This document shows positions 18,252 through 27,586 of a stretch of DNA of 64,000 nt, piece after piece. Source of the stretch: Roseovarius confluentis. Its GTDB lineage: Bacteria; Pseudomonadota; Alphaproteobacteria; Rhodobacterales; Rhodobacteraceae. Numbering within the stretch: the stretch's first letter is position 1; each line of letters opens with the position of its first letter. The notes beneath the pieces are model-generated. The model was not told the DNA's origin, searched no databases, and saw only the letters and a program-made list of their open reading frames with translations. The stretch is from assembly GCF_002917925.1 (NCBI RefSeq), contig NZ_PPFE01000002.1, positions 248,001 to 312,000 on the forward strand, in the 5' to 3' direction. Position numbers and translations under genes: made by a program.

Positions 18252-18857
18252 TCAATCACACAGGCGCGTATAGCTTTCGCGGGTGAAGTCGTAGCGCGAA
18301 TTGATGCCATAGGGTGACGTGTAACCGTCCGACGTTCCAGTCGGTTCGCAGGCGTCATCGCCCAGGCGACAGTTGGGACGGATCTCGGTGCGGGAGACCT
18401 GGCAAAACACCTGTTCTTGGGTGCGAGGGGCCGCCGCTGTGTTCTGATCGAGGTCCATTTCGGTGAGGTCGACAAGGTGGCCTGCCTTGCGCCCGATACC
18501 ACGCGTTTCAAATGTGAGCGGAGTTTCGAGGTGGAGGGTCTTCTGGCCGGCGAAGCGTTCCTCGGCGCTGTGCCAGACCGTTCCGTAATCGAAGCGCAGG
18601 CGATAGGTTCCGGGCGGCACGAGAACGCGGAAGAAGACGCCGCCGCGGATATAGGCGGCAAGAGCTTGGGTGTCGGTTTCGTTGTCTGTCAGCGTGACGA
18701 TATAGTCCGCGCCGGGCGGGCTTTTGACCTGCAAAGGAAAGGTGAGGGGCAGGCCGGTGCGGTTCCACATCAGGCCGGGATCGGGCCGTCCGTCAGCAGC
18801 GCGGGCGGTGCCGGACAAAAGGCAGACAAGAGCGATGAGGGTAAGAACGGCGCGCAT
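18252..18857 (-). CDS. Secreted hypothetical protein
   Basis: 201 residues with a clear signal peptide (MRAVLTLIALVCLLSGTARAA). The mature part looks beta-rich, with GVFFRVLVPPGTYRLRFDYGTVW resembling small carrier or carboxypeptidase-regulatory-like beta sandwiches, and four cysteines in the last 60 residues that could form two disulfides. I do not recognise a family. It converges with the ectC-like gene, with nine bases between their ends. Confidence 0.65.
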   Translation of the reverse strand: MRAVLTLIALVCLLSGTARAADGRPDPGLMWNRTGLPLTFPLQVKSPPGADYIVTLTDNETDTQALAAYIRGGVFFRVLVPPGTYRLRFDYGTVWHSAEERFAGQKTLHLETPLTFETRGIGRKAGHLVDLTEMDLDQNTAAAPRTQEQVFCQVSRTEIRPNCRLGDDACEPTGTSDGYTSPYGINSRYDFTRESYTRLCD

Positions 18858-19278
18858 GGGATGAATGTAGGTGCGGGCGGCCGGAAGGGCAAAGGTTGCG
18901 TGGTGACTCGAACGTTAATGCCGCGAATACAGCGAAACCCACGTCGGTATTGCGTCGGTATTCCCATCGGTATCGCGACGGTGCCGGTGTCGGCCCCCGA
19001 CCGATTAACGGACAGCGCGCTGCCCGTGGCGCCATTTGCCGCGTCGCGCCACGCTGGCTGCGGATTTCAGCAGGGTGCCGTGGCAAAAACTCGGCCCATC
19101 CCGGGATCGTGGTCGATGGTCTGTAACTGCCGCAGATGCACCGGTGCTCCGCCAGACGCATTTCTCGTTAACCGGGCTTTAAAGCCAATGCCCTAGAAAT
19201 TCACATGGCGATCGGGGATTGAACCAGACCCGCATTTTGCGGTGACGCTGGGCCGCCTCATGCAAAGGCAAACGGGCA
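18858..19278. other. 421-base gap without a supported gene
   Basis: Lies between the divergent starts of the secreted hypothetical protein and the Hint protein. Short frames here have no ribosome binding site or family resemblance. The only structure seen is the short tandem repeat at 18942. Promoters for both flanking genes must lie here but none could be placed. Confidence 0.5.
18942..18975. repeat. Short tandem repeat of a CGTCGGTATTG unit
   Basis: Two 11-base copies (18942-18952 and 18953-18963) differ only in the last base, and a third, weaker 12-base copy follows (CCATCGGTATCG). About three units in all, in the intergenic region upstream of the Hint protein gene. Confidence 0.5.
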
Positions 19279-20322
19279 ATGGCGAGCATTTATGACCTGC
19301 TCGAGGTCACGATCATCAGCGCGAACACGACCTATTCGGAGGAGAATGGGAACCTGCTTGGCGTGGTCGACGGCGCCAGCGGCACGGAACTGGACGACGG
19401 GGAATTCGACGAGGGCGACCTGATCTCGATTGGCGGGACGATCTATACCATCGATCTGATCCAGGAGCCGTCATCGTCAGGCAGTCTCCTGCTGGGTGAC
19501 GGCAGCACGCGAAGCTTTGGCCCGCAAAACGAAGACAATCTGGATGTGATGTTCCTGACCGTGTCGAACGGGGGCACGACGCGGTATTTCATCCTGCCCA
19601 ACGACAGTTATGGCGACCTGACCGTTCAGTCGGTGACGACCGGCGGGATCACCGATGTGGCCGGCAACGACGCGGCGGTGATCGGGACAACGGATGACGA
19701 GGTGAACGTGGTGTGTTTCGCCGCCGGGACGATGATCGCGGTGGCGGAGGGTGGCGCCCGGCCGATCGAGACGCTGGCGCCAGGGGATCTGGTGCTGACC
19801 GCCGATCACGGGCCGCGCCCGGTGCGCTGGCTCGAGCATCACGCGATCAACGCCGCGTCGCTGGCGCGAAACCCGCACGTGCGTCCGATCCGCATATCCG
19901 CCGGGGCGCTGGGGCAGGGCCTGCCCGACGCGCCGCTGGTGGTGTCGCCGCAGCATCGCATCCTTGTCAGATCGAAAATCGCGCAGCGGATGTTCGGCCA
20001 GTCCGAAGTGCTGTTGCCGGCGAAATTCCTGCGGGGCGTGACGGGGGTAGAGACGGACCCGCGCGACGGAGGTGTGGACTATTACCACGTGGTGATGGAC
20101 CGGCACGAGGTGCTGTTCGCCAACGGTGTCGGCGCCGAGAGCCTTTATCGCGGGCAGGAAGCGATGAAGACGTTGCGCAGCGCGCAAAGCGCGGCGCTTG
20201 CAATGCTGGGTGCCAGTCGGACCGCGGCAAGGGGCGACGTGCCCGCGCGGCTGTTTGCGCAGGGCGGACGGGGCCGGCGGCTGGTGGAGCGGCATCTGAA
20301 GAATGCGCGCGCATTCGCTTGA
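19279..20322 (+). CDS. Hint-domain (Hedgehog/intein-like) protein
   Basis: 347 residues. Residues 1-140 form an acidic, Gly/Thr-rich beta region resembling calcium-binding or secreted adhesin-type domains. The Hint_2 module follows: CFAAGTMIAV with the nucleophile Cys-146, PIETLAPGDLVLTADHGPRPVRW, IRISAGALGQGLP, VVSPQHRILV and HVVMDRHEVLFANG. Hint modules perform self-cleavage at the Cys; such proteins are very common in Rhodobacterales and their targets are unknown. There is no N-terminal signal peptide, so type I secretion is plausible but not shown. Confidence 0.85.
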   Translation: MASIYDLLEVTIISANTTYSEENGNLLGVVDGASGTELDDGEFDEGDLISIGGTIYTIDLIQEPSSSGSLLLGDGSTRSFGPQNEDNLDVMFLTVSNGGTTRYFILPNDSYGDLTVQSVTTGGITDVAGNDAAVIGTTDDEVNVVCFAAGTMIAVAEGGARPIETLAPGDLVLTADHGPRPVRWLEHHAINAASLARNPHVRPIRISAGALGQGLPDAPLVVSPQHRILVRSKIAQRMFGQSEVLLPAKFLRGVTGVETDPRDGGVDYYHVVMDRHEVLFANGVGAESLYRGQEAMKTLRSAQSAALAMLGASRTAARGDVPARLFAQGGRGRRLVERHLKNARAFA

Positions 20323-20349
20323 ATGAACTCGGTATTTGAGCGGGGGTAT

Positions 20350-20371
20350 GGTGGGTTATCACCCACCCTAC
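20350..20371 (+). repeat. REP-like palindromic repeat, unit 7
   Basis: GGTGGGT, TATC, ACCCACC, CTAC. It lies in the 53-base space between the convergent ends of the Hint gene and the ribbon-helix-helix gene. Confidence 0.85.
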
Positions 20372-20375
20372 GGGA

Positions 20376-20618
20376 CTATTCGCCGGAGGAGGGTTTGCCG
20401 CGGTCGGCGGAGATCACGCCGAAATCCTTGGAGGCCGAACCGCCACCTGCGATACTGAAATACCCTTCGGCGGCCAATCCGCGCTTGAGCAACTCGCGCA
20501 CGGCCGCCGCCCGGCTGGGCATGTGGGCCTTGAACCGCCAGTCGTCGAGAGCCTTGAGCTCGTCGTCCGAGATCATGACTTGTAATCTTTCCAAGCGTTT
20601 GGAGTTGGAATCGGGCAT
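20376..20618 (-). CDS. Ribbon-helix-helix transcriptional regulator
   Basis: 80 residues. The strand RLQVMI (residues 11-16) followed by two helices (DDELKALDDWRFKAH, SRAAAVRELLKRGLA) is the CopG/Arc-type dimeric DNA-binding fold. The C-terminal tail is Gly/Ser-rich. I chose the ATG at 20618, preceded by GGAAGGATCGAAGG; the longer frame from 20711 runs through operator-like DNA. No toxin gene is adjacent, so an antitoxin role is not supported. Inverted-repeat half sites upstream suggest autoregulation. Confidence 0.8.
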   Translation of the reverse strand: MPDSNSKRLERLQVMISDDELKALDDWRFKAHMPSRAAAVRELLKRGLAAEGYFSIAGGGSASKDFGVISADRGKPSSGE

Positions 20619-20660
20619 CCTTCGATCCTTCCGAGATCTTGAATTCTTACTTAGGCCTAT

Positions 20661-20725
20661 ACTCAGCTTAGTCAAGCTGAGTGTGTTACTCAAGTTGAGC
20701 AGTATTTGCATTTTACTCTACTTGA
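20661..20725. promoter_or_regulatory. Operator-like cluster of CTCA(A/G)(C/G)TT half sites
   Basis: ACTCAGCTT (20661-20669) and AAGCTGAGT (20674-20682) form a perfect 9-bp inverted repeat with a 4-base centre. CTCAAGTTGAG (20689-20699) is a second, and ACTTGAG (20719-20725) a further half site. The cluster lies in an A/T-rich divergent promoter region between the ribbon-helix-helix gene and the receiver gene. Inferred as the regulator's own binding region. Confidence 0.5.
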
Positions 20726-20792
20726 GGAATGTTGTCATATTAAGGCAATGAAATCATTAGTAAATTTTCGGAATATGGTTATATGCTGCCTT

Positions 20793-21320
20793 ATGAAGGC
20801 ACATTCCGAAAATGAAGTTCAAAGTTTAGTTTCCCATCCGGACGCGCAGGCGGGCCGGGGCGATGATCTTGATTTGATGCAGCCGGACACTGAAAGCGAC
20901 GGCAGCATCGCAACCGTCGCCGCGACACCGGTCGCGCCCGGCCATGGCGTGCTGCGGCGGGTCCTGGTGGTCGAGGACGACCCATTGATCGGCGAGGACA
21001 TCGCGTGCACGCTGGACGAATGCGGGTTCAGCGTGGTTGGCCGGGTTCAGACGCTGAGCGATGCGCTGCGGTTTGTGCAAGATCGTTCCGGGCAGTTGGA
21101 CTGCGTCGTGCTGGATATCGACCTTGGCGGGCAAAGTTGCCAACCGTTGGTGGCGTCGCTGGAGGCGCGAAAGGTGCCCTATGCGCTGGTCACGGCCCAC
21201 AGCCCGGACGTGGTACACGAACTTGGGTTCCGGGCGCCAGTGATCGAAAAGCCATTCCAGACTGCGCACTTGTCGATGCAGCTTTCGGGGCTGTTTTCGC
21301 AAGAGCGGGCAGAGGCCTGA
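20793..21320 (+). CDS. Receiver-domain response regulator (stand-alone)
   Basis: About 175 residues. A 50-residue unstructured N-terminus precedes a REC domain: acidic pocket Glu-61/Asp-62/Asp-63, phospho-acceptor Asp-108 in VVLDID, Thr-134, and Lys-153 in EKPF. There is no output domain. The start is uncertain: in-frame ATGs also occur at 20748, 20775 and 20706, none with a strong ribosome binding site. No kinase is nearby. It is the last gene of the insert before rplO. Confidence 0.75.
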   Translation: MKAHSENEVQSLVSHPDAQAGRGDDLDLMQPDTESDGSIATVAATPVAPGHGVLRRVLVVEDDPLIGEDIACTLDECGFSVVGRVQTLSDALRFVQDRSGQLDCVVLDIDLGGQSCQPLVASLEARKVPYALVTAHSPDVVHELGFRAPVIEKPFQTAHLSMQLSGLFSQERAEA

Positions 21321-21466
21321 CGCGACCGGGACATCGCCCCTTGATCGGCCGGCACAACGGGTCTATACGCCCCCGGTGGTCAGACATGACCCGATTCACA
21401 TGAACCAAGACATGCCGTGGTTGGCCCTATCGCTTCGGGGGTCACATCCGGCTTAGGAGAAGCGAC

Positions 21467-21940
21467 ATGAAACTGAATGAACTGCGCGACAACGAAGGCG
21501 CGACCAAACGCAAGAAACGTATCGGACGTGGCCCTGGCTCTGGCATGGGCAAGACCGGTGGCCGTGGTATCAAGGGTCAGAAATCCCGTTCGGGCGTGGC
21601 GATCAACGGGTATGAAGGCGGCCAGATGCCGCTGTATCAACGGCTGCCCAAGCGCGGCTTCAACAAGCCCAACCGCAAGAAATTCGCCGTCGTGAACCTG
21701 GGTATGATCCAGAAATTCGTCGACGCCAAGAAGATCGACGCAGGGTCCACCATCACCGAGGACACGCTGGTTGAAAGCGGCCTGGTGCGCCGCAAGCTGG
21801 ACGGTGTGCGCATCCTGGCGAAGGGTGAAGTGACGGCGAAGCTGACGCTGGACGTCACTGGCGCATCGAAATCGGCAGTCGACGCGGTCGAGAAAGCCGG
21901 TGGTTCGCTGAACGTGGCGAGCGCAAAGGCGGCTGAATAA
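21467..21940 (+). CDS. rplO: 50S ribosomal protein L15
   Basis: 157 residues with [38 protein letters not shown] at the start, diagnostic of L15, a late-assembly 50S protein. TAGGAG precedes the ATG. It resumes the spc order after the insert; its promoter must lie in the 146 bases after the receiver gene or upstream in the insert. Confidence 0.97.
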   Translation: MKLNELRDNEGATKRKKRIGRGPGSGMGKTGGRGIKGQKSRSGVAINGYEGGQMPLYQRLPKRGFNKPNRKKFAVVNLGMIQKFVDAKKIDAGSTITEDTLVESGLVRRKLDGVRILAKGEVTAKLTLDVTGASKSAVDAVEKAGGSLNVASAKAAE

Positions 21941-21992
21941 GAGGTTGTGAGCGGGCGTCTCGCCCCTTACATACACCCCTAGTTTTCCTTAT

Positions 21993-22030
21993 AAACGCCG
22001 CCTGGCCGGAAAACGGCCTAGGCGGCGTTT
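21993..22030 (+). terminator. Long hairpin between rplO and secY
   Basis: AAACGCCGCCT pairs with AGGCGGCGTTT, extended by GGCCG/CGGCC around a GAAAA loop with one bulged T: a 16-bp interrupted stem ending in TTT. It lies 20 bases before the secY start. It probably reduces read-through or protects the rplO end while leaving secY expressed. Confidence 0.55.
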
Positions 22031-22049
22031 GCATAAAAAAGAGATCCGC

Positions 22050-23414
22050 ATGGTATCTGCAGCAGAACAAATGGCGGCGAACACGAGCTGGTCCGCCCTG
22101 GGCAAGGCCACCGAGCTTCGCAAGCGCATCTTCTTCACCATCGGCCTGCTTATCGTCTACCGGATCGGGACCTATATCCCGGTGCCGGGCATCGACGGGG
22201 CAGAGCTGCGCAACTTCATGGAAGGCGCGGCATCGTCGATCGGCGGGATGCTGTCGATGTTCACCGGCGGGGCGCTGGGACGGATGGGTGTCTTCGCGCT
22301 GGGGATCATGCCCTATATCTCGGCCTCGATCATCGTGCAGCTGATGACGGCCATGGTGCCGGCATTGGAGCAGCTGAAGAAAGAGGGCGAGCAGGGGCGC
22401 AAGAAGATCAACCAGTACACGCGCTATGGCACGGTGTTCCTGGCCACGTTGCAATCCTATGGTCTGGCCGCGTCGTTGCAGGCGGGGGATCTGGCCTCGA
22501 ACCCCGGGTTCTTCTTTATCGCAAGCTGCATGATCACGCTGGTCGGGGGCACGATGTTCCTGATGTGGCTGGGTGAGCAGATCACCGCGCGGGGCGTGGG
22601 CAACGGCATCTCGCTGATCATTTTCGTGGGCATCATCGCCGAGGTGCCCGCCGCGCTGGCACAGTTCTTTGCCAGCGGCCGGTCGGGCGCGATCAGCCCG
22701 GCGGTGATCATCGGCGTGATCGTGATGGTCGTGGCGACGATCGCCTTCGTGGTGTTCATGGAGCGGTCCTTGCGCAAGATCCACATCCAGTATCCGCGCC
22801 GCCAGGTGGGCATGAAGGTCTACGACGGCGGGTCGAGCCACCTGCCGGTCAAGGTGAACCCGGCGGGTGTGATCCCGGCGATCTTTGCGTCGTCGCTGCT
22901 GCTGTTGCCGGCCACGGTCAGCACCTTTTCGGGCAGCGATACCGGCCCGTTCATGTCGACCCTGCTGGCCTATTTCGGGCCCGGGCAGCCGCTCTACCTG
23001 GTGTTCTTCACGGTGATGATCGTGTTCTTCGCCTATTTCTATACCTACAACGTGGCGTTCAAGCCCGATGACGTGGCCGACAATCTGAAAAACCAGAACG
23101 GCTTTGTTCCCGGCATCCGCCCCGGCAAGAAGACGGCGGAATACCTGGAATACGTGGTGACGCGGATCCTGGTACTGGGCTCGGCTTACCTTGCGGCAGT
23201 TTGTCTCCTCCCGGAAATCCTGCGTGGACAGTTTTCCATACCTTTCTATTTTGGCGGCACTTCGGTCCTCATCGTGGTATCGGTGACCATGGACACGATC
23301 CAGCAGGTCCAGTCGCATCTTCTGGCGCACCAGTACGAGGGCCTGATCGAAAAGTCGCAGTTGAGCGGCAAGGGCCGTAAACGGTCGCGCAGAAAAGGGA
23401 CAGGACGTCGATGA
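22050..23414 (+). CDS. secY: Preprotein translocase subunit SecY
   Basis: 454 residues and ten membrane segments, the pore of the Sec translocon. Signature segments include [32 protein letters not shown] and [26 protein letters not shown]. The ATG at 22050 has AAAAGAGA before it and gives [14 protein letters not shown], the alphaproteobacterial N-terminus; the longer frame from 22029 starts inside the hairpin. It overlaps adk by four bases, and rpmJ is not between secY and rpsM. Confidence 0.97.
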   Translation: MVSAAEQMAANTSWSALGKATELRKRIFFTIGLLIVYRIGTYIPVPGIDGAELRNFMEGAASSIGGMLSMFTGGALGRMGVFALGIMPYISASIIVQLMTAMVPALEQLKKEGEQGRKKINQYTRYGTVFLATLQSYGLAASLQAGDLASNPGFFFIASCMITLVGGTMFLMWLGEQITARGVGNGISLIIFVGIIAEVPAALAQFFASGRSGAISPAVIIGVIVMVVATIAFVVFMERSLRKIHIQYPRRQVGMKVYDGGSSHLPVKVNPAGVIPAIFASSLLLLPATVSTFSGSDTGPFMSTLLAYFGPGQPLYLVFFTVMIVFFAYFYTYNVAFKPDDVADNLKNQNGFVPGIRPGKKTAEYLEYVVTRILVLGSAYLAAVCLLPEILRGQFSIPFYFGGTSVLIVVSVTMDTIQQVQSHLLAHQYEGLIEKSQLSGKGRKRSRRKGTGRR

Positions 23415-24055
23415 ATATCATACTTCTCGGACCGCCGGGGGCCGGTAAAGGCACGCAAGCACACATCCTGGTCGAGGAGCGGGGCATGACCCAGCTTTCG
23501 ACGGGCGACATGCTGCGCGAGGCCAAGGACAGCGGCACCGAGATGGGCAAGGTCGTGGCCGACGTGATGGCGCGTGGCGAGCTTGTGACGGACGAAATCG
23601 TGATCGGTCTCATTCGCGAGAAGATCAACGGCGAGAATGGTAGCGGCTTCATCTTTGACGGGTTTCCCCGGACGCTGGCACAGGCCGACGCGCTGGCGGA
23701 ACTGCTGGCCGAGACAGGCCAGACCCTCGATGCGGTCGTGGAGATGCGGGTGGATGACGAGGCGCTGGTGCAGCGCATCACGGCACGCTCGACCTGTGGC
23801 GGGTGCGGCGCGGTCTATAACGACATCACCAAGCCGTGGCCCGCGGATGGCAAATGTGCCAATTGCGGCTCGACGGACGTGAAGCGCCGGGCGGACGACA
23901 ACGAGGACAGCCTCAAGCAGCGGCTGATGGAGTACTACAAGAAGACCTCGCCGCTGATCGGGTATTACTATGCCAAGGGCGATCTGGAGACGATCGACGG
24001 GCTGGGCGAGATCGACGAGGTCAAGGCCCGCATCGCGGGCGCGTTGGAAGGCTGA
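23411..24055 (+). CDS. adk: Adenylate kinase
   Basis: 214 residues; converts ATP and AMP to two ADP. The P-loop GPPGAGKGT is at residues 7-15, the long LID is present, and Cys-129, Cys-132, Cys-149 and Cys-152 form a zinc-binding Cys4 cluster in the LID. Its ATG overlaps the secY stop (ATGA), so expression is coupled to the translocon gene, as in many bacteria. Confidence 0.97.
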   Translation: MNIILLGPPGAGKGTQAHILVEERGMTQLSTGDMLREAKDSGTEMGKVVADVMARGELVTDEIVIGLIREKINGENGSGFIFDGFPRTLAQADALAELLAETGQTLDAVVEMRVDDEALVQRITARSTCGGCGAVYNDITKPWPADGKCANCGSTDVKRRADDNEDSLKQRLMEYYKKTSPLIGYYYAKGDLETIDGLGEIDEVKARIAGALEG

Positions 24056-24133
24056 ACGCCGCCTGTGCGTCCGTGCCGAATGGCCTTTAAACCTTGAGGT
24101 TTTGCCGATATGCACAATTCTCTTGACAGAGGG

Positions 24134-24162
24134 TTGACGCCTCGGGCGTTTGCTTCTAGACG
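24134..24162 (+). promoter_or_regulatory. Candidate promoter for the alpha operon
   Basis: TTGACG (24134-24139), 17-base spacer, TAGACG (24157-24162), about 155 bases upstream of rpsM. A second -35-like TTGACA starts at 24123. The remainder of the adk-rpsM gap is a probable leader with no other feature seen. Confidence 0.45.
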
Positions 24163-24316
24163 ACACCATCTCTGACGAGAACATGATTCCGGCGCGGGTC
24201 GCGCCCGCCCGAGAATCGATCACCTGAATTCAGCTGCGGCCCGGAGCAATCGCCTCGGGCCTACGTTGTGAAAAAAGGGTCTGGAGCTACGGACCCGCAA
24301 CGAAAGGACATGACAC

Positions 24317-24685
24317 GTGGCACGTATCGCCGGCGTTAACATCCCGACCCACAAACGGGTCCCGATCGCCCTGACCTACATCACCGGAATCGGCCAATCC
24401 TCGGCCAAGGCCATCTGCGAGGCCGTCAATATCGACCTGACCCGCCGGGTCAACGAGCTGAGCGACACCGAAGTGGTCGCCATGCGCGAGCATATCGACG
24501 CCAACTACATGGTCGAAGGCGACCTGCGCCGCGAAGTGCAGATGAACGTCAAGCGCCTGATGGACCTTGGTTGCTATCGCGGCCTGCGCCACCGTCGGAA
24601 CCTGCCGGTTCGCGGCCAGCGCACCCATACCAACGCACGCACGCGCAAAGGCCCCGCGAAGGCCATTGCCGGCAAGAAGAAGTAA
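24317..24685 (+). CDS. rpsM: 30S ribosomal protein S13
   Basis: 122 residues: [22 protein letters not shown], the helix-two-turn-helix region, and [22 protein letters not shown] at the tail that contacts P-site tRNA. GAAAGGA precedes the ATG. First gene of the alpha operon. Confidence 0.97.
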   Translation: MARIAGVNIPTHKRVPIALTYITGIGQSSAKAICEAVNIDLTRRVNELSDTEVVAMREHIDANYMVEGDLRREVQMNVKRLMDLGCYRGLRHRRNLPVRGQRTHTNARTRKGPAKAIAGKKK

Positions 24686-24700
24686 GGGAGGGCTGACAGA

Positions 24701-25090
24701 ATGGCACGAGATACCCGCCGGACCAAGAAGAAGGTCTCCAAGAACATTGCCACGGGCGTGGCGCATGTGAACAGCTCGTTCAACAACACCAAGATCCTGA
24801 TCTCGGACGTGCAGGGCAACGCGATCGCGTGGTCCTCGGCCGGCACGATGGGCTTCAAGGGGTCGCGCAAGTCGACGCCCTATGCCGCCCAGATGGCCGC
24901 CGAAGATGCCGGCCGCAAGGCGCAGGAACATGGCATGAAGACGCTGGAAGTCGAAGTGCAGGGGCCCGGGTCGGGTCGCGAAAGCGCGCTGCGCGCCCTG
25001 GCTGCCGTCGGCTTCAACATCACGTCGATCCGCGACGTGACGCCGATTGCCCACAATGGTTGCCGCCCGCCGAAGCGTCGCCGGGTCTAA
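24701..25090 (+). CDS. rpsK: 30S ribosomal protein S11
   Basis: 129 residues ending in [17 protein letters not shown] sequence, with [14 protein letters not shown] near the start. S11 forms part of the platform near the Shine-Dalgarno helix. It lies 15 bases after rpsM. rpsD, often next in the alpha operon of other bacteria, is not present here. Confidence 0.97.
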   Translation: MARDTRRTKKKVSKNIATGVAHVNSSFNNTKILISDVQGNAIAWSSAGTMGFKGSRKSTPYAAQMAAEDAGRKAQEHGMKTLEVEVQGPGSGRESALRALAAVGFNITSIRDVTPIAHNGCRPPKRRRV

Positions 25091-25207
25091 GACCGATTTT
25101 CTGGGTGGGGCCGCGTGAATTTTCACGGCCCCATTCCGTTATTTTGAAACCTCGAGCGTCTCGGAGGCCTATGGACATGGGGCCGGGGACAAGGATGGAG
25201 GGACCGC

Positions 25208-26224
25208 ATGATCCATAAGAACTGGGCAGAATTGATCAAGCCGACGCAGCTTGAGGTGAAGCCGGGCAACGACCCGCTGCGCCAGGCGACCGTCGTGGCC
25301 GAACCGCTGGAACGTGGCTTTGGCCTGACGATGGGCAACGCGCTGCGCCGCGTGCTGCTGTCGAGCCTTCAGGGTGCGGCGATTACCAGCGTGCAGATCG
25401 ACAACGTGCTGCACGAGTTTTCCAGCATTGCCGGTGTCCGTGAAGACGTGACAGATGTGGTGCTGAACCTCAAGGGTGTCGCAATCCGCATGGAAGTCGA
25501 AGGGCCCAAGCGCCTGTCGATCTCGGCCAAGGGGCCGGGCGTTGTGACCGCGGGTGACATCGCCGACAGCGCGGGCATCGAGATCCTGAACAAGGAACAC
25601 GTGATCTGCCACCTCGACGAGGGCGCGGACCTGTTCATGGAACTGACGGTGAACCAGGGCAAGGGCTATGTCGCCGCCGACAAGAACAAGCCGGAAGACG
25701 CGCCGATTGGCCTGATTGCCATCGACGCGATCTATTCGCCGGTGGTGAAGGTCAGCTATGACGTGCAGCCTACGCGCGAAGGCCAGGTCCTGGACTATGA
25801 CAAGCTGACGATGAAGCTGACGACCGATGGCTCGCTGACGCCGGAAGACGCCGTGGCCTTTGCCGCGCGTATCCTGCAGGATCAGCTGTCGATCTTCGTG
25901 AACTTCGAAGAGCCGGAATCGGCGCAGCGCCAGGACGACGACGACGGCCTGGAGTTCAACCCGCTGCTGTTGAAGAAAGTGGACGAGCTGGAACTGTCGG
26001 TGCGGTCGGCCAACTGCCTGAAGAACGACAACATCGTCTATATCGGCGACCTCATCCAGAAGACCGAAGCTGAGATGCTGCGCACGCCGAACTTTGGCCG
26101 CAAGTCACTGAACGAGATCAAGGAAGTGCTGTCGGGCATGGGCCTGCACCTTGGCATGGATGTCGAGGACTGGCCGCCGGACAACATCGAGGATCTGGCG
26201 AAGAAGTTCGAGGACCAGTTTTAA
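25208..26224 (+). CDS. rpoA: RNA polymerase alpha subunit
   Basis: 338 residues. The N-terminal dimerisation domain includes [26 protein letters not shown]; the C-terminal domain (about residues 255-325) includes [16 protein letters not shown] and [23 protein letters not shown], which contact UP elements and activators. GGATGGAGGGACC lies before the ATG. Full length for alphaproteobacteria. Confidence 0.97.
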   Translation: MIHKNWAELIKPTQLEVKPGNDPLRQATVVAEPLERGFGLTMGNALRRVLLSSLQGAAITSVQIDNVLHEFSSIAGVREDVTDVVLNLKGVAIRMEVEGPKRLSISAKGPGVVTAGDIADSAGIEILNKEHVICHLDEGADLFMELTVNQGKGYVAADKNKPEDAPIGLIAIDAIYSPVVKVSYDVQPTREGQVLDYDKLTMKLTTDGSLTPEDAVAFAARILQDQLSIFVNFEEPESAQRQDDDDGLEFNPLLLKKVDELELSVRSANCLKNDNIVYIGDLIQKTEAEMLRTPNFGRKSLNEIKEVLSGMGLHLGMDVEDWPPDNIEDLAKKFEDQF

Positions 26225-26227
26225 GAA

Positions 26228-26250
26228 GGTGGGGTGAAACCCCACCCTAC
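26228..26250 (+). repeat. REP-like palindromic repeat, unit 8
   Basis: GGTGGGGT, GAA, ACCCCACC, CTAC, with compensatory G/C changes in both arms. It starts four bases after the rpoA stop. A further 14-base perfect palindrome, CCGCCCTAGGGCGG, follows at 26258-26271 in the rpoA-rplQ spacer. Confidence 0.85.
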
Positions 26251-26392
26251 GGGTTGCCCGCCCTAGGGCGGACAACTTTCGGGTGACGCGCCACTTTCCA
26301 AGCGACGCTTACCCCAAGGAGAGTCGGTGACACGCATCGCCGGCCGGACAAAGCAAAACCGCCCGTAGAGGGCAACAAACGGAGTAAGAAAC

Positions 26393-26815
26393 ATGCGTCA
26401 CGCACGAGGCTATCGCCGCCTGAACCGCACCCACGAGCACCGCAAGGCGCTGTGGGCGAACATGGCCGGCTCGCTGATTGAACACGAACAGATCAAGACC
26501 ACCCTGCCGAAAGCCAAGGAGCTGAAGCGGGTCGTCGAGAAGCTGGTCACGCTGGGCAAGCGCGGGGACGTCCACGCCCGCCGCCAGGCCGCCGCCCAAC
26601 TGAAGCAGGACATGCATGTCGCCAAGCTGTTCGACGTGCTGGGCCCGCGCTACAAGGAGCGCCAGGGCGGGTACGTCCGCGTTTTGAAGGCGGGTTTCCG
26701 TTACGGTGACATGGCGCCGATGGCTATCATCGAATTCGTCGAGCGCGACCGCGACGCCAAGGGGGCCGCCGACAAGGCCCGCGTCGCCACCGAGGACATG
26801 GGCGGCGAGGCGTAA
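26393..26815 (+). CDS. rplQ: 50S ribosomal protein L17
   Basis: 140 residues starting [29 protein letters not shown], the L17 signature, with the basic central region and a C-terminal extension. It closes the alpha operon and is followed by a strong terminator. The 168-base spacer after rpoA holds two palindromes. Confidence 0.97.
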   Translation: MRHARGYRRLNRTHEHRKALWANMAGSLIEHEQIKTTLPKAKELKRVVEKLVTLGKRGDVHARRQAAAQLKQDMHVAKLFDVLGPRYKERQGGYVRVLKAGFRYGDMAPMAIIEFVERDRDAKGAADKARVATEDMGGEA

Positions 26816-26841
26816 GCCCCGTTCATCTCGTCTGGAAACAG

Positions 26842-26873
26842 AAACGCCGCCGGAAATATCCGGCGGCGTTTTT
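26842..26873 (+). terminator. Terminator of the alpha operon
   Basis: AAACGCCGCCGGA, AATA loop, TCCGGCGGCGTTT followed by TT: a perfect 13-bp stem 27 bases after the rplQ stop. Confidence 0.9.
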
Positions 26874-26892
26874 CGTTCCGGGGCGCGGGCGA

Positions 26893-27348
26893 TCAGGCGC
26901 CTTCGAGCTCTTTCTTGACCAGCTTTTCGATCTCGTCGACGGGATGCCCCGCGAGGTTCTTGGGGATCTCGCTGACCACTTTCGCCGTGACCTCCTTGTG
27001 CATGTCGTCGCGCAGGTGGCCCAGCACCTTGGGCGCGGCGACGAGGATCAGGCGGTCGTATTCACCCTTGTGCGCGGCCTGGTAGAGCAGATCGGACAGG
27101 TCGGCGGCGAAGCGTTCCTTTTGCAGTTCGTGCCAGTCGGTGTCGTCCATCGCGGACAACTGCCCGACCCCGGTGTCCTGCATCCGGCCGGGGCGGTTGG
27201 CCGATTGCTCGATATCCGAGGGGTTTTCCTGCTCCTCGGTATCCATGACCTCGAGGTTGGGATCCTGGTGATCGGTGAGGTTGCGCAGGAAAAGCGCCTT
27301 TTCGCTGTCGGTCACAACGACCCAGGTCCCTTGTTTGAGTTCAGTCAT
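26893..27348 (-). CDS. Host attachment protein-like (AtsE/PF10116 type)
   Basis: 151 residues. MTELKQGTWVVVTDSEKALFLRN, the Asp/Glu-rich middle, and FAADLSDLLYQAAHKGEYDRLILVAAPKVLGHLRD followed by VVSEIPKNLAGHPVDEIEKLV match the family named after an Agrobacterium attachment gene. Such proteins resemble eRF1/baeRF-type domains and their actual role is unclear. The ATG at 27348 has AAGGAGAAACGCG; an upstream frame start at 27441 lies inside the preceding gene. Its start overlaps the stop of the 81-residue gene, so the two are coupled. Confidence 0.75.
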   Translation of the reverse strand: MTELKQGTWVVVTDSEKALFLRNLTDHQDPNLEVMDTEEQENPSDIEQSANRPGRMQDTGVGQLSAMDDTDWHELQKERFAADLSDLLYQAAHKGEYDRLILVAAPKVLGHLRDDMHKEVTAKVVSEIPKNLAGHPVDEIEKLVKKELEGA

Positions 27349-27586
27349 CGCGTTTCTCCTTGCCGGTGCCGTGATGGCCGCCCAGATTGCCTTCGCCCTT
27401 TTCGTCTTCCTTGGTGACGCGGGTTGCGCCGGCGTCGTCATTGGTCGCGCGTTTGAGCGAGTCGCGCGTGCCGACCTTGCGTTCCAGATTGCCGTCGGCG
27501 CGGCCTTGCTGGTCGGGGGTGGGGACGTCTTCGACGAACTCTTCGGTTTCGCTTTTGCCGTCCTTGGATCTGTATCTCTCTGCCAT
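27341..27586 (-). CDS. Small charged hypothetical protein
   Basis: 81 residues, strongly hydrophilic (MAERYRSKDGKSETEEFVED at the start, EKRDD at the end), with about 40% charged residues and no hydrophobic core, so probably disordered. CAGGAGG lies seven bases before the ATG. It overlaps the host-attachment-like gene by eight bases. No known family is recognised; a stress-related role would fit the context but is only a guess. Confidence 0.7.
   Translation of the reverse strand: MAERYRSKDGKSETEEFVEDVPTPDQQGRADGNLERKVGTRDSLKRATNDDAGATRVTKEDEKGEGNLGGHHGTGKEKRDD

Noticed and set aside
20376..20618. Ribbon-helix-helix gene as antitoxin of a toxin-antitoxin pair
   Set aside because: No small toxin-like gene is adjacent on the same strand; the neighbours are a palindromic repeat with a Hint protein and a divergent receiver protein.
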